From NCBI GenBank assembly GCA_020722885.1, contig DYJZ01000004.1, positions 1-49,324 of the forward strand: 49,324 bases of DNA. The letters are read 5' to 3'. Of the stretch, positions 1 through 8,791 are shown piece after piece. How positions within the stretch are numbered: position 1 is the first letter of the stretch; every line of letters starts with the position of its first letter. The translations under genes and the position numbers were made by a program. A model generated the notes under the pieces. The model had not been told where the DNA came from. It saw only the letters and a list, made by a program, of their open reading frames with translations, and did not search any database. This DNA is from Thermoanaerobaculum aquaticum. Its GTDB lineage: Bacteria; Acidobacteriota; UBA4820.

Positions 1-307
1 AATGGAGGTTTGCAAAAATTATTTAATCTTTTTGCGGTTTTTCCACTGCCATTTAGTTTAAGTAAGGACATTATCGTATAGCTTTGACAGGGGACTTATG
101 GAAATCGCTCGACAGGTTTTTTTCAAACACCAACCATCAAACCTGAAACCTTTAAGCCTGGCCTTTTTGAGAACCAATTGGAGAGCATAAAGACATATAC
201 AGGCATAAAAAGAGTGAGCCTCGTTTTCAAGCCTCCCTAAAATCCGTCCAGAATCCTCAATTTTTCAGGATTCCGTTTCCGCTTTCAGATTATCCTCGAC
301 AGCAGTG
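1..307 (+). mobile_element. Partial copy (A1) of a MITE-like repeat, cut by the window edge
   Basis: This gene-free stretch is a reverse-complement copy of the right-hand half of the intact element at 29137-29746. The first 54 bases match without a mismatch that I can see; later parts differ by scattered substitutions and by loss of an 18-base segment near position 55. Homology stops at CAGCAGTG (307), the same end as in the intact copy. The other half would lie before position 1. No ORF of note is present. The call rests on direct comparison within the window. Confidence 0.85.
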
Positions 308-369
308 AGAGACTATATCTACAATTTTTATTATTTGAAAACAAATTTCTAAGAGGTCAAATTCTGCCC

Positions 370-399
370 TTGAGTTTAACTCATTTGATAGTGTAAACT
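370..399 (+). promoter_or_regulatory. Candidate sigma-70 promoter for the HExxH protein gene
   Basis: TTGAGT and TAAACT are separated by 18 bases. The predicted transcription start falls within a few bases of the ATG at 408, and there is no Shine-Dalgarno sequence before that ATG, so the transcript could be leaderless. Hexamer matches are partial, so this is inference. Confidence 0.4.
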
Positions 400-407
400 T
401 AGAACCT

Positions 408-1607
408 ATGAAAAGGTTATTTGTCCTAATTTTTCTCTTTCTACTTTTTTCAAATCGGGGTTTTTCTACCGATATTGAAACCCTAAAGAAAGAGGTGGAA
501 AGCCTCAGGGTTCTTAAATTTAAAGAAAAGATACAGATTGAAAATGTTTCAAAAGATGAGATATCCAGAATAATGAATAAGGAAATCGAAAAAAAGTTCT
601 CTGAAAAAAAAATTGAAAACTATGAAGCGGCTTTAAAAGCTTTCTGGCTTATTCCAAAAAAATCGAGTTTAAAAGGGCTTCTTCAAAATATGATGGATAG
701 TCAGGTGGCTGGAATTTATGATCCTGAAACAAAGAAGTTGTATATCCTTGAAAACTCTTCAGAGGCAGAGGATGAGTTTTTTAACCTTTCAAAAGCAATG
801 AATTTAAGTGACATTTTCATTGTTCATGAACTTACGCACGCTGTTACAGATCAGAATTTTAACCTTGAAAAAAGTCTTAATCTTGAAGATTTAGAAAATG
901 AAGACAGACAGACAGCCGGACTTGCAGTGGCAGAAGGCGATGCAACTTTGGTCATGCTCAAATATCTTGCCAAAACTGTGAATCTCCAGTCTGAGGATAT
1001 TTCTCAATTTTCAGAAATAGTTGGAGATATGAGTTTTTACAGTGAGTTTATGGGTGAAACTTTTCCGAGAATATTGAGAGAAAATCTTCTTTTTGCTTAT
1101 GCGCAGGGATTTAAATTTGTAAATTTCATTTTGGAGAGTAATGGTTGGAAGAAGGTTAACAACCTTTACATCAATCCACCTCAATCGACGGAAGAGGTAA
1201 TTCATCCCGAAAAATATATTTATCAAAATGATAAACCAAAAAAAGTAACGATAAATTGTGAGGAATTAAAAAGGGAGGGGGGTCTTGAAAAGTTGTGGGA
1301 AGGAACATGGGGAGAATTTTCCACAAAAATTATTTTAAGAGAATGGGGCATAGAAGAAGATAAAGCAAATATTTCTTCAGCAGGGTGGGGTGGCGATAGA
1401 TATTTAGTATATAAAGACCAATCAGGGGAAATCCTTTTTTACTGGAGAACTTTGTGGGACAGCGAGAATGATGCTAAAGAATTTGAGAAAAGTGTTTCTC
1501 TAAAGAAGGGAGTAACCGTTTTAAGAAAAGTGAATGAAGTCATTGTTAGAAGGAGAAAGGCGGCTGAAAGCAATGGAAAAAGTGTTGCTGAAGACAAATT
1601 ACAATGA
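408..1607 (+). CDS. Secreted HExxH-motif protein, putative metallopeptidase of unknown function
   Basis: The 399-residue product starts with a hydrophobic signal-like segment (about residues 1-20), so it is probably exported. It has HELTH at residues 140-144 and a downstream EGDA whose Glu is at 176. This is the spacing of a gluzincin-type zinc site (HExxH plus a distal Glu). The HELTHAxxDQ signature recurs in uncharacterised bacterial proteins annotated only as hypothetical. Substrate and activity are unknown. The start is the ATG at 408, though no clear ribosome site precedes it. The 3' end overlaps purC by 35 nt, so the two are probably co-transcribed. Confidence 0.7.
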   Translation: MKRLFVLIFLFLLFSNRGFSTDIETLKKEVESLRVLKFKEKIQIENVSKDEISRIMNKEIEKKFSEKKIENYEAALKAFWLIPKKSSLKGLLQNMMDSQVAGIYDPETKKLYILENSSEAEDEFFNLSKAMNLSDIFIVHELTHAVTDQNFNLEKSLNLEDLENEDRQTAGLAVAEGDATLVMLKYLAKTVNLQSEDISQFSEIVGDMSFYSEFMGETFPRILRENLLFAYAQGFKFVNFILESNGWKKVNNLYINPPQSTEEVIHPEKYIYQNDKPKKVTINCEELKREGGLEKLWEGTWGEFSTKIILREWGIEEDKANISSAGWGGDRYLVYKDQSGEILFYWRTLWDSENDAKEFEKSVSLKKGVTVLRKVNEVIVRRRKAAESNGKSVAEDKLQ

Positions 1608-2469
1608 AGTGCCTCTTCGAAGTTCAGGAAAAGTCAGGGACATTTACGACCTTGGTGATTCCATTTTAATAGTTGTTACAGATAGAATTTCTGCTTTTGA
1701 TTTTATTCTTCCAAATGGGATACCTGATAAGGGAAGGGTTTTGAATCTTATTTCAGCATTCTGGTTTGAAAAGACAAAAGATATTATTGACAACCATTTT
1801 ATTTCCTGCGATGTTGATTTTCTCTCCGAAAGTTTAAAAAGGTATAAAAAAGAGTTAAGTGGAAGATTCACAATCGCAAAAAAGGCGAAGATGTTTCCTG
1901 TGGAGTGTATTGTAAGAGGATACCTTTCAGGTTCGGCGTGGCAGGAGTATAGAAAAAGTGGAACCGTATGCGGAATAAAATTAAAGGAGGGAATGGTTGA
2001 AAGCGAGAAATTTGTTAAACCCATTTTTACGCCATCAACGAAGGCTGAAAGTGGACATGACATTAACATTTCTTTTGAAGAGATGAAAAATGTTGTGGGA
2101 AGTGAAAACGCTGGAATTATTAAAGACGCAGCAATTAAACTTTATAATTTTGCCTCTTCCTATGCTCTTCAAAGAGGAATAATAATTGCCGATACCAAGT
2201 TTGAGTTTGGGGTTTTTAACGATGAAATAATTTTATGCGACGAAGTTTTGACCCCGGATTCCAGCAGATTTTGGCCTTTGGAAAGTTACTCAAAAGGTAA
2301 GCCACAGCCTTCTTTTGATAAGCAGTATGTTAGAGACTATCTTATAAAGATAGGATGGAAGAAGGAACCGCCTGTTCCTTCTCTTCCAGAAGAAGTTGTT
2401 TTGAAAACAAGCGAAAAGTACAGAGATGCATACGAAAAGATTACCGGACGGAAACTTACATATGGATGA
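1573..2469 (+). CDS. purC: Phosphoribosylaminoimidazole-succinocarboxamide synthase
   Basis: PurC joins aspartate to CAIR with ATP to give SAICAR in de novo purine synthesis, in the cytosol. The product shows the family's N-terminal SSGKVRDIYD block, VTDRISAFDF, the PVECIVRGYLSGSAW motif and KAESGHDINISFEE, and has the usual length of about 298 residues. The ORF track starts at 1534, but the ATG at 1573 fits the family N-terminus (MEKVLLKTNYNEV) and has purine-rich AGGAGAAAGG before it. It overlaps the end of the preceding gene and the start of rimI. No other pur gene is in the window, so this is a lone pathway member. Confidence 0.97.
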   Translation: MEKVLLKTNYNEVPLRSSGKVRDIYDLGDSILIVVTDRISAFDFILPNGIPDKGRVLNLISAFWFEKTKDIIDNHFISCDVDFLSESLKRYKKELSGRFTIAKKAKMFPVECIVRGYLSGSAWQEYRKSGTVCGIKLKEGMVESEKFVKPIFTPSTKAESGHDINISFEEMKNVVGSENAGIIKDAAIKLYNFASSYALQRGIIIADTKFEFGVFNDEIILCDEVLTPDSSRFWPLESYSKGKPQPSFDKQYVRDYLIKIGWKKEPPVPSLPEEVVLKTSEKYRDAYEKITGRKLTYG

Positions 2470-2941
2470 AAAGAAAGAAAAAGATCATTTTAAAGATGTC
2501 AATTTAAGATATATGGAAGAGAGGGACCTTTCTACTGTTTCTAAAATTGAAAATGAAACTTTTAAAGAACCCTGGCCTTATGAAGCTCTGGAATATGAGC
2601 TAAAAGAAAACCCATTTTGTCTTTCTTTTGTTCTTGAAAAAGGCAACAGGCTTATTGGATACGCTTTTCTACATATCTATGAGTTAAATTCTCACCTTGT
2701 AAATATTGCGATTGATAAAGATTTCAGGGGTAAAGGATTCGGCGAATATTTTTTGACTGAATTGATTAAAAATGCTGAGATGAAAAAGTGTGAAAGTATG
2801 GTTCTTGAAGTCAGGGAAGGAAACAGCGCGGCGGTAAATCTGTACCTTAAAAGGGGTTTTAAAATATTGAGAAAGCAAAAGAAGTATTATCACGACGGAG
2901 AAGATGCTTTGATAATGAGCCTATCTTTAAACCAAAGATGA
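2462..2941 (+). CDS. rimI: GNAT N-acetyltransferase, RimI-like
   Basis: A single GNAT domain of about 160 residues. RimI acetylates the N-terminal alanine of ribosomal protein S18, using acetyl-CoA. Visible features are the acetyl-CoA motif RGKGFGEYF, the VREGNSAAVNLYLKRGF block typical of RimI, and a C-terminal tyrosine pair (KYYHDGEDALIM) also typical of it. The ATG at 2462 lies inside the end of purC (8-nt overlap) and is preferred to the track start at 2426. The stop overlaps the next ATG as ATGA. Family membership is firm; S18 as the substrate is by analogy. Confidence 0.88.
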   Translation: MDEKKEKDHFKDVNLRYMEERDLSTVSKIENETFKEPWPYEALEYELKENPFCLSFVLEKGNRLIGYAFLHIYELNSHLVNIAIDKDFRGKGFGEYFLTELIKNAEMKKCESMVLEVREGNSAAVNLYLKRGFKILRKQKKYYHDGEDALIMSLSLNQR

Positions 2942-4545
2942 AAAGAGCGGAAGGCGAAAGACTTGTAGGATTAAATTTTTACCTGAAACTTCTAAAAAGC
3001 ATAAAGAGGTCTATAAGAGAAGTTCAGGGGCCCGAAGACAAAGAAATAAAGTCCTATTACCGTTCTTACTCATCCTACCTTGAAAAATGTAGAGTAAAAG
3101 AGTCTTCTATTCAAGAAATAATTGAATCGGCAAAGGAGACAAAAGTTCTTATTATCGGTGATTTTCATACTCTTTATCAGGCGCAGAGGCAGTTTCTGAA
3201 GGTTCTTGAATTTATGGAGGATATAGGGATAAAGCCGGTAGTCTGTTTAGAAATGGTTTATAAAAAAAACCAGGATCACCTTGAAGAATTTCTTAAAGGA
3301 AAAATGGGTGAAAAGGAATACATAGAAAAAACTGACTATTACGAGAATTGGGGATTTGATTTTTCAAGTTATAAAAAAATTTTAAATTATTTAAAAGCAA
3401 AGGGGCTTTTTGTTTACGGGATAAATAAAAATGGGTCTTTGGAGGAGAGAGATGAATTTATGGCAAAAGAAATTGAAGAGGTAAGGAAAAATCATCCTGA
3501 TGCCTTGATGGTAGTTTTTGCAGGTGACCTGCACCTTGCTAAAAATCATCTTCCAAAAAGACTTCTGGAAAAGGGTTTTAATTACACAATCCTATATCAA
3601 AACAGTGAAACGGTCATTATGAGGAAGTTAAAAAAGGGGGAAGACCCATACACCTTTTTCAAAATAGAAAAAAATGTTTTTCTTGTTAACAACACACCTC
3701 CCTGGATAAAAATGCAAAGCTATCTAACATATCTTGAACATGGGGTGGAAGCTTTTCATATGAGATATGGCTTTACTGAGTCTGAAGAGGATGGAGAAGG
3801 GATTGATTGCACTGTTACCGTTCAAAATTATATAAAGGCGTTAAAGGATGCTTTCAATCTCCACAATAAACCCGACGATGATTTTCAGGTTTACACAATG
3901 GAGGACCTTTCATTCCTTGAAAATTCATATTTTAGAAAAGAGCCCGGGAGAACCTACGCAAAAGTCATCAAAAATGACAGGTCATTATATTTAACTTTTG
4001 GGAAGATTATATACACTGTATTTCTCGATGTTAACCATACCGTTGAGGAGACAATGCACTACTTAATGGAAAAGGACCTTCCTGTTTCTTCGGTGGAGAG
4101 TGCATTCTGGGAAAGGGTTCACTATTTTGCGTCAGGGTATATAGCATCAAAAATAATTAACCCTTTAAGAGAAACTTTCAAAAAAGGAAGTTTGAAAGAA
4201 ATGCTTGAACGAATAAACTATGCTGCAACGGAGAAAGACAGGGAATATTTGAGGGTTCAGATCTCAGTCTGTATGTCTCTTTCTGATTTTTTCAAAAGTT
4301 TGCAGGAAGGAAGACTGACGAAACTCTCTCTCTCCGCTTTTGTTCAGGTTGACCTTCAGAACCTTTTTGAACTTTCAAGAGCAATTGGCTACCAGATAGG
4401 AGAGACGCTTTTTGAGAATTACTCGAAAGGTTTGCTTTCTGGAAGAGATATTAAGCATATAATTTTTACTGGCGAAGACCACTTCAAACAATGCTGGTCT
4501 ATTCTTGAAAAGATGAGGGATGAAAACATCTCCTGCATTAATTAG
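2938..4545 (+). CDS. ChaN/Tiki-like domain protein with a long uncharacterised C-terminal extension
   Basis: Residues about 60-240 resemble the ChaN-like (DUF399) haem-binding-uptake/Tiki fold: IIGDFHT after a beta strand, a VCLEMVYK strand, a YENWGF segment, and a second GDLH motif near residue 200. The remaining roughly 290 residues match nothing I recognise. They contain a YLTYLEHGVEAFHMRYGF region and an alpha-helical C-terminus. There is no signal peptide or lipobox, unlike the described Campylobacter ChaN lipoprotein, so a cytosolic location is inferred. It is joined to rimI by an ATGA overlap and sits 32 nt before uppS. Function is unknown. Confidence 0.7.
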   Translation: MKRAEGERLVGLNFYLKLLKSIKRSIREVQGPEDKEIKSYYRSYSSYLEKCRVKESSIQEIIESAKETKVLIIGDFHTLYQAQRQFLKVLEFMEDIGIKPVVCLEMVYKKNQDHLEEFLKGKMGEKEYIEKTDYYENWGFDFSSYKKILNYLKAKGLFVYGINKNGSLEERDEFMAKEIEEVRKNHPDALMVVFAGDLHLAKNHLPKRLLEKGFNYTILYQNSETVIMRKLKKGEDPYTFFKIEKNVFLVNNTPPWIKMQSYLTYLEHGVEAFHMRYGFTESEEDGEGIDCTVTVQNYIKALKDAFNLHNKPDDDFQVYTMEDLSFLENSYFRKEPGRTYAKVIKNDRSLYLTFGKIIYTVFLDVNHTVEETMHYLMEKDLPVSSVESAFWERVHYFASGYIASKIINPLRETFKKGSLKEMLERINYAATEKDREYLRVQISVCMSLSDFFKSLQEGRLTKLSLSAFVQVDLQNLFELSRAIGYQIGETLFENYSKGLLSGRDIKHIIFTGEDHFKQCWSILEKMRDENISCIN

Positions 4546-4577
4546 AAATTTGTGGTATTTTATTGTCTGGAGGCTTT

Positions 4578-5339
4578 ATGAAGAAATTGAAGCAGGAAGG
4601 GAAAACTGAACATCCTCTTCTAAAATTAATTGATCAAAAAAAGATTCCTGCGCATGTTGCAATTATAATGGATGGCAATGGTAGATGGGCAAAATCAAGG
4701 GGGCTCGAGAGAATTGAAGGGCACCGGGCAGGAATAGAAGGGGTTAAAGCTGCAGTTGAGGCTGCTCAGGAAACGGGTGTCAGGTATCTTACCCTTTACG
4801 CCTTTTCTGTAGAAAACTGGAAGAGACCGGAAAGTGAAGTAAAAGAACTTTTTAATCTTCTTGACCACTACCTCGAAAAAGAAAAGAATAGAATAGAAGA
4901 AGAGCAGATAAGATTCAGAACCATAGGACGATTAACCGATCTTCCACAAAAAACAAGAAAAAATCTTGAGGAAGTTCAAGAAAGAACCATAAATCACAAG
5001 GGACTAACCCTCACTTTCGCTTTGTCATATGGGGGTAGAGCGGAAATTTGCGACGCTATTTCAAAGATAGTTGATAAAGCGAAAATGGGAGAGTTTAATT
5101 CTGAAGTTACAGAAAAAACTGTTCAAAAATACCTTTACGCTCCTGACCTTCCTGATCCCGATTTATTGATAAGAACAAGCGGAGAATACAGAATCAGTAA
5201 TTTTCTTTTATGGCAGATAGCTTATACTGAGATAATTATACTTGATGTTCTCTGGCCTGATTTCAGGCAGGAACACTTTTATGAGGCACTTCTTGATTAT
5301 CAAAGAAGAGAAAGAAGGTATGGGGGCGTTTCTGAATAA
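4578..5339 (+). CDS. uppS: Undecaprenyl diphosphate synthase (isoprenyl transferase)
   Basis: A cis-prenyltransferase that extends farnesyl diphosphate with isopentenyl diphosphate to make the C55 carrier lipid for peptidoglycan and other envelope polymers. The motifs are complete: IIMDGNGRWAK with the catalytic Asp, GHRAGI, YAFSVENWKRP, and the C-terminal DLLIRTSGE with a WPDF block. The track begins at a TTG (4563), but the ATG at 4578 lies 5-6 nt after TCTGGAGG and is the better start. It heads the envelope cluster uppS-cdsA-dxr-rseP, a common bacterial order. Confidence 0.97.
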   Translation: MKKLKQEGKTEHPLLKLIDQKKIPAHVAIIMDGNGRWAKSRGLERIEGHRAGIEGVKAAVEAAQETGVRYLTLYAFSVENWKRPESEVKELFNLLDHYLEKEKNRIEEEQIRFRTIGRLTDLPQKTRKNLEEVQERTINHKGLTLTFALSYGGRAEICDAISKIVDKAKMGEFNSEVTEKTVQKYLYAPDLPDPDLLIRTSGEYRISNFLLWQIAYTEIIILDVLWPDFRQEHFYEALLDYQRRERRYGGVSE

Positions 5340-5360
5340 TCTCTCTGGAAGGGATCTGAA

Positions 5361-6161
5361 TTGAAGAGAATTTTAACAACATTGGTTCTTCTGCCGGTTT
5401 TTATTATTATCGTTGTCTCTAAGGAGATCTACTATTTTGCCTTATTGACATTAACAGGTGCGGTTCTGGCTGAATTAGAATATTTTAAAATAGTTGAGAG
5501 GATGGGCGTAAAAGTTTTTAAAACAGTTTCAATGCTCTGGACTTTATCTTTTCTCTGCGTTGCACTGTGGCCTCAATCTCTTCAACTTGAAATTCTTATC
5601 TCGGCTGGATTCCTTCTTTTTGTTATTACCTGTCTATTTTCTAAAATGTCTCCGAAAGAAATTTTCGAGTCAGTTGCGATGACACTTCTTGGGGTTTTTT
5701 ACATTGGTTTTTTTCTTGCCTATTTTATTGCTTTGAAAAGTCAGGGGGATGAGAGGGGAAAAGACCTTCTACTTCTTTTAACATTTACTGTCTGGGCTGG
5801 AGATACGATGGCTTATGTGGTCGGCTCTGCTATTGGCAAACATAAACTTGCCCCAAAAATTTCGCCGAGGAAAAGCTGGGAGGGTGCTGCAGCAAATGTT
5901 TTAATTAGTGTAATTACAGCATATATTTCAAGTTTGACTTTCATACAGAGAATAGATTTGAAAGATGCATTGATTCTCGGGATTCTTATTTCAATTGTCG
6001 GACAATTAGGAGATCTGTTTGAGTCTGTTTTGAAGCGAGCTGCAAATATTAAAGATAGTTCAAATATTCTTCCCGGACACGGTGGAATTCTTGATAGGAT
6101 AGATTCTCTTGTTCTTACTGCGCCAATTCTTTATTATTATCATCAGGTGGTTTTGAAATGA
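5361..6161 (+). CDS. cdsA: Phosphatidate cytidylyltransferase
   Basis: CdsA is an integral membrane enzyme that makes CDP-diacylglycerol from phosphatidic acid and CTP, the entry point to phospholipid headgroup synthesis. The product has several hydrophobic membrane segments and the C-terminal family signature PGHGGILDRIDS after GQLGDLFES. SPRKSWEGA matches the conserved cytosolic loop. The start is TTG at 5361, behind GGAAGGG; no upstream ATG is in frame. The stop overlaps the dxr ATG as ATGA. Length (266 residues) is normal. Confidence 0.96.
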   Translation: MKRILTTLVLLPVFIIIVVSKEIYYFALLTLTGAVLAELEYFKIVERMGVKVFKTVSMLWTLSFLCVALWPQSLQLEILISAGFLLFVITCLFSKMSPKEIFESVAMTLLGVFYIGFFLAYFIALKSQGDERGKDLLLLLTFTVWAGDTMAYVVGSAIGKHKLAPKISPRKSWEGAAANVLISVITAYISSLTFIQRIDLKDALILGILISIVGQLGDLFESVLKRAANIKDSSNILPGHGGILDRIDSLVLTAPILYYYHQVVLK

Positions 6162-7312
6162 CAATAAAACTTGCTGTTTTAGGCTCAACTGGAAGTATCG
6201 GTGAAAGCACGATAAAAGTTGTTAGAAGTTTAAAAGACAGAATTAAAATAGTAGGGCTTTCGGCTGGTAAAAACATAAACAGAATAATTGAGCAAATTAA
6301 GGAATTTTCGCCACTTGCTGTTTCGGTAAAGGACGAAGAGGATGCCAGAAAGGTGAAAAAGTTTTTTCCAAAACTTGAGATCTTTTACGGGGAACAGGGA
6401 AGTGTTGCAATAGCTTCAATGCCTGAAGCAAAAACAGTGGTGGCTGCAATAGTTGGAATAGCAGGGCTCCCATCCACATATAAAGCTGTAAAACTTGGTA
6501 AAAGAGTTGCTCTTGCCAATAAAGAGGCACTTGTTACTGCGGCAAGGATAATAACAAAATCGGCTCAAAAAAGCGGGGCAGAAATAATCCCTGTTGATAG
6601 CGAACACTGCGCTATTTTCCAGTGTTTGAGAGGTGAAAGCACAAAATTTGTAAGCAAAATAATGCTTACAGGTTCGGGAGGGGCGTTAAGAGATTTTCCA
6701 CTGGAAAAAATAAGCAATGCTTCTTTAAGCGATGTTTTGAATCACCCCACCTGGAAAATGGGAAGAAAAATAACAGTCGATTCTGCAACGCTTGTGAATA
6801 AAGGGCTTGAGTTGATTGAAGCTTCTTACCTCTTTGGAATTCCTCAGGAGAAGATTGAAGTTGTAATCCATAGAGAAAGTATTGTTCATTCCCTTGTTGA
6901 GTTTTTTGATGGCTCGGTAATGGCTCAACTTGCATCAGCAGATATGGCTTTACCGATTCAGTACGCAATAACTTTTCCAACAAGAATTGAGGGAGATGTA
7001 AAAAAACTTGATTTTGGTTCAATTTCAAAACTTAGCTTTGAGAAGCCTGACAAAAAGAGGTATCCCTGTCTTTCTCTTGCAAGAGAAGCCTTTGCAGAAA
7101 GTGAAGCGCACACGATTGCTTTCAATGCAGCAAACGAAGTGGCTGTAAAGGCGTTTATAGAGGAAATAATTTCTTTTGGAAAAATATATATGGTAATCAA
7201 GAAAGTTCTTGATAAAACAATTTCCTGCAGCCCCGAGTCTCTCGAGGAGATATTTTACATTGACAGAATATCAAGAGAGCTGGCGCAAAAATTTATTGCT
7301 CAGGGAGATTAA
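6158..7312 (+). CDS. dxr: 1-deoxy-D-xylulose 5-phosphate reductoisomerase
   Basis: Dxr (IspC) converts DXP to MEP with NADPH, the committed step of the non-mevalonate isoprenoid pathway, which ultimately feeds UppS two genes upstream. The NADPH-binding LGSTGSIGEST is at the N-terminus. NKEALV, the metal- and substrate-binding VDSEHCAIFQ, TGSGGALRD, and HPTWKMGRKITVDSATL follow in order. The 384-residue length is standard. It starts at ATG 6158 with a 4-nt overlap with cdsA and is followed by rseP after 2 nt. Confidence 0.98.
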   Translation: MTIKLAVLGSTGSIGESTIKVVRSLKDRIKIVGLSAGKNINRIIEQIKEFSPLAVSVKDEEDARKVKKFFPKLEIFYGEQGSVAIASMPEAKTVVAAIVGIAGLPSTYKAVKLGKRVALANKEALVTAARIITKSAQKSGAEIIPVDSEHCAIFQCLRGESTKFVSKIMLTGSGGALRDFPLEKISNASLSDVLNHPTWKMGRKITVDSATLVNKGLELIEASYLFGIPQEKIEVVIHRESIVHSLVEFFDGSVMAQLASADMALPIQYAITFPTRIEGDVKKLDFGSISKLSFEKPDKKRYPCLSLAREAFAESEAHTIAFNAANEVAVKAFIEEIISFGKIYMVIKKVLDKTISCSPESLEEIFYIDRISRELAQKFIAQGD

Positions 7313-7314
7313 AA

Positions 7315-8634
7315 TTGGCATTTGTTTTTAATTTCATTTTTTCTGCTATGGTATTTCTTTTTGTTCTTGGCATTCTCATTATAATACATGAATCGGGGCA
7401 CTACACCGCCGGGCGATTGCTAAATTTTTCAATAGAAGCTTTCTCAATAGGTTTTGGTCCAAAACTACTTGAAAAAAGGGGGAAGCACAATCTCTGGCAA
7501 ATAAGATGGATTCTTATTGGTGGTTTTGTTAAGTTCAGGGGAGAACTTTTTGAGGAAGAGGCAAAAGACGATCCCAGCTTTTTCTATAACAAAAAAAGGT
7601 GGGAAAGATTTATAGTTATGGTATCTGGAGTTCTTTTTAATATTCTTTTTGCATATTTTGTTTTTTCCTTTTTGACTTTTTATGGAATTGAAGAGTCTGT
7701 TTTAAGGGATAAACCACCTATAATCGGAGCGGTTGTCAAAAATTCACCGGCTGAAAAAGTTGGACTTTTAAAGGGAGATACAATTCTTTCTTTAGATGGA
7801 AGAAAAGTGAGAAATTGGGAAGAAGCAAGAGAAGAAATCTCCTCATTGATGCAAAAGGACTATGAAATTGAAATTTTGAGAGGGACACAAAAATTAAAAG
7901 TCACAATATCGCCGAAGATGGTTGAATTTCTTAAACAGCCTCTCGGAGATATTGGTGTTATTCCAGCTTTCCCTCCAGTCGTTGGGGGGATACAAAAGGA
8001 TTCTCCGGCTGATAGGGCAGGATTGAAGGTGGATGACGAAATTGTTTCCGTAAGCGGAGAAAAAATCAATTTCTGGGACGAGATTTCAATGCTTTTAAGA
8101 GATTCAAATGGAAATCCTGTAACCCTTAAGGTAAAAAGGGGAAACGGATACATTGACCTCAAGGTTGTTCCTCTTTATATACCTCAAGAGCAGAGATATA
8201 TGATAGGAATAACAGTTAAAGACACGCAGTTTGTAAGGTACAGACTACCCAAAAATTTTTTAAAAGCAGGTAGTATGATCCTTCAACAGGCGAGCCTTGC
8301 CAAAAGAACTGTTGAAAAGATCTTTGAGAGGAAAATCCCCTTAAAAGCCCTTTCTGCTCCGCCATCAATTGCCTATATTACAGGAAAGGTTGCAAGAACA
8401 GGTCTTTACAATTTGCTATTTCTTATGGGTGTCATTTCGTTTCAACTCGGTTTTTTCAACCTCCTGCCAATACCAGCCCTCGATGGAGGTCAAATTCTTG
8501 TGCTTGCAATAGAGGGGGCAATAAGGAGGGACCTGCCAGAAAATGTTAAGGAGTGGATTTTAAGGCTCGGATTTGGTTTTTTGCTGCTCTTTTTTTCCCT
8601 GATACTTTTTTTAGACCTTTTTAAATATGTTTAA
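7315..8634 (+). CDS. rseP: RseP-type site-2 membrane metalloprotease with two PDZ domains
   Basis: An S2P-family zinc protease that cleaves membrane-spanning substrates such as anti-sigma factors. HESGHY near residue 25 sits in the first transmembrane helix and supplies two zinc ligands; NLLPIPALDGG near the C-terminus supplies the third. Two PDZ repeats lie between them (about 130-200 and 220-290), each with a SPAxxxGL core. The start is TTG at 7315, two bases after the dxr stop, so translation is probably coupled. No anti-sigma partner is in the window. The gene is followed by about 530 nt of repeat-derived sequence before a terminator. Confidence 0.95.
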   Translation: MAFVFNFIFSAMVFLFVLGILIIIHESGHYTAGRLLNFSIEAFSIGFGPKLLEKRGKHNLWQIRWILIGGFVKFRGELFEEEAKDDPSFFYNKKRWERFIVMVSGVLFNILFAYFVFSFLTFYGIEESVLRDKPPIIGAVVKNSPAEKVGLLKGDTILSLDGRKVRNWEEAREEISSLMQKDYEIEILRGTQKLKVTISPKMVEFLKQPLGDIGVIPAFPPVVGGIQKDSPADRAGLKVDDEIVSVSGEKINFWDEISMLLRDSNGNPVTLKVKRGNGYIDLKVVPLYIPQEQRYMIGITVKDTQFVRYRLPKNFLKAGSMILQQASLAKRTVEKIFERKIPLKALSAPPSIAYITGKVARTGLYNLLFLMGVISFQLGFFNLLPIPALDGGQILVLAIEGAIRRDLPENVKEWILRLGFGFLLLFFSLILFLDLFKYV

Positions 8635-8791
8635 GTGCATTGATTTTAATATGTTAAGGTTGAAGATATTTTTTTATTTCTTTAAACACATCTGTCCAAA
8701 ATAAATTTTGACAGAACCATCTAAGAAGTCAAGAGGAAAAATATCAAGACTATTTAGAAATACTCCGTTGTGAGTGCTCACTAACCGTGTT

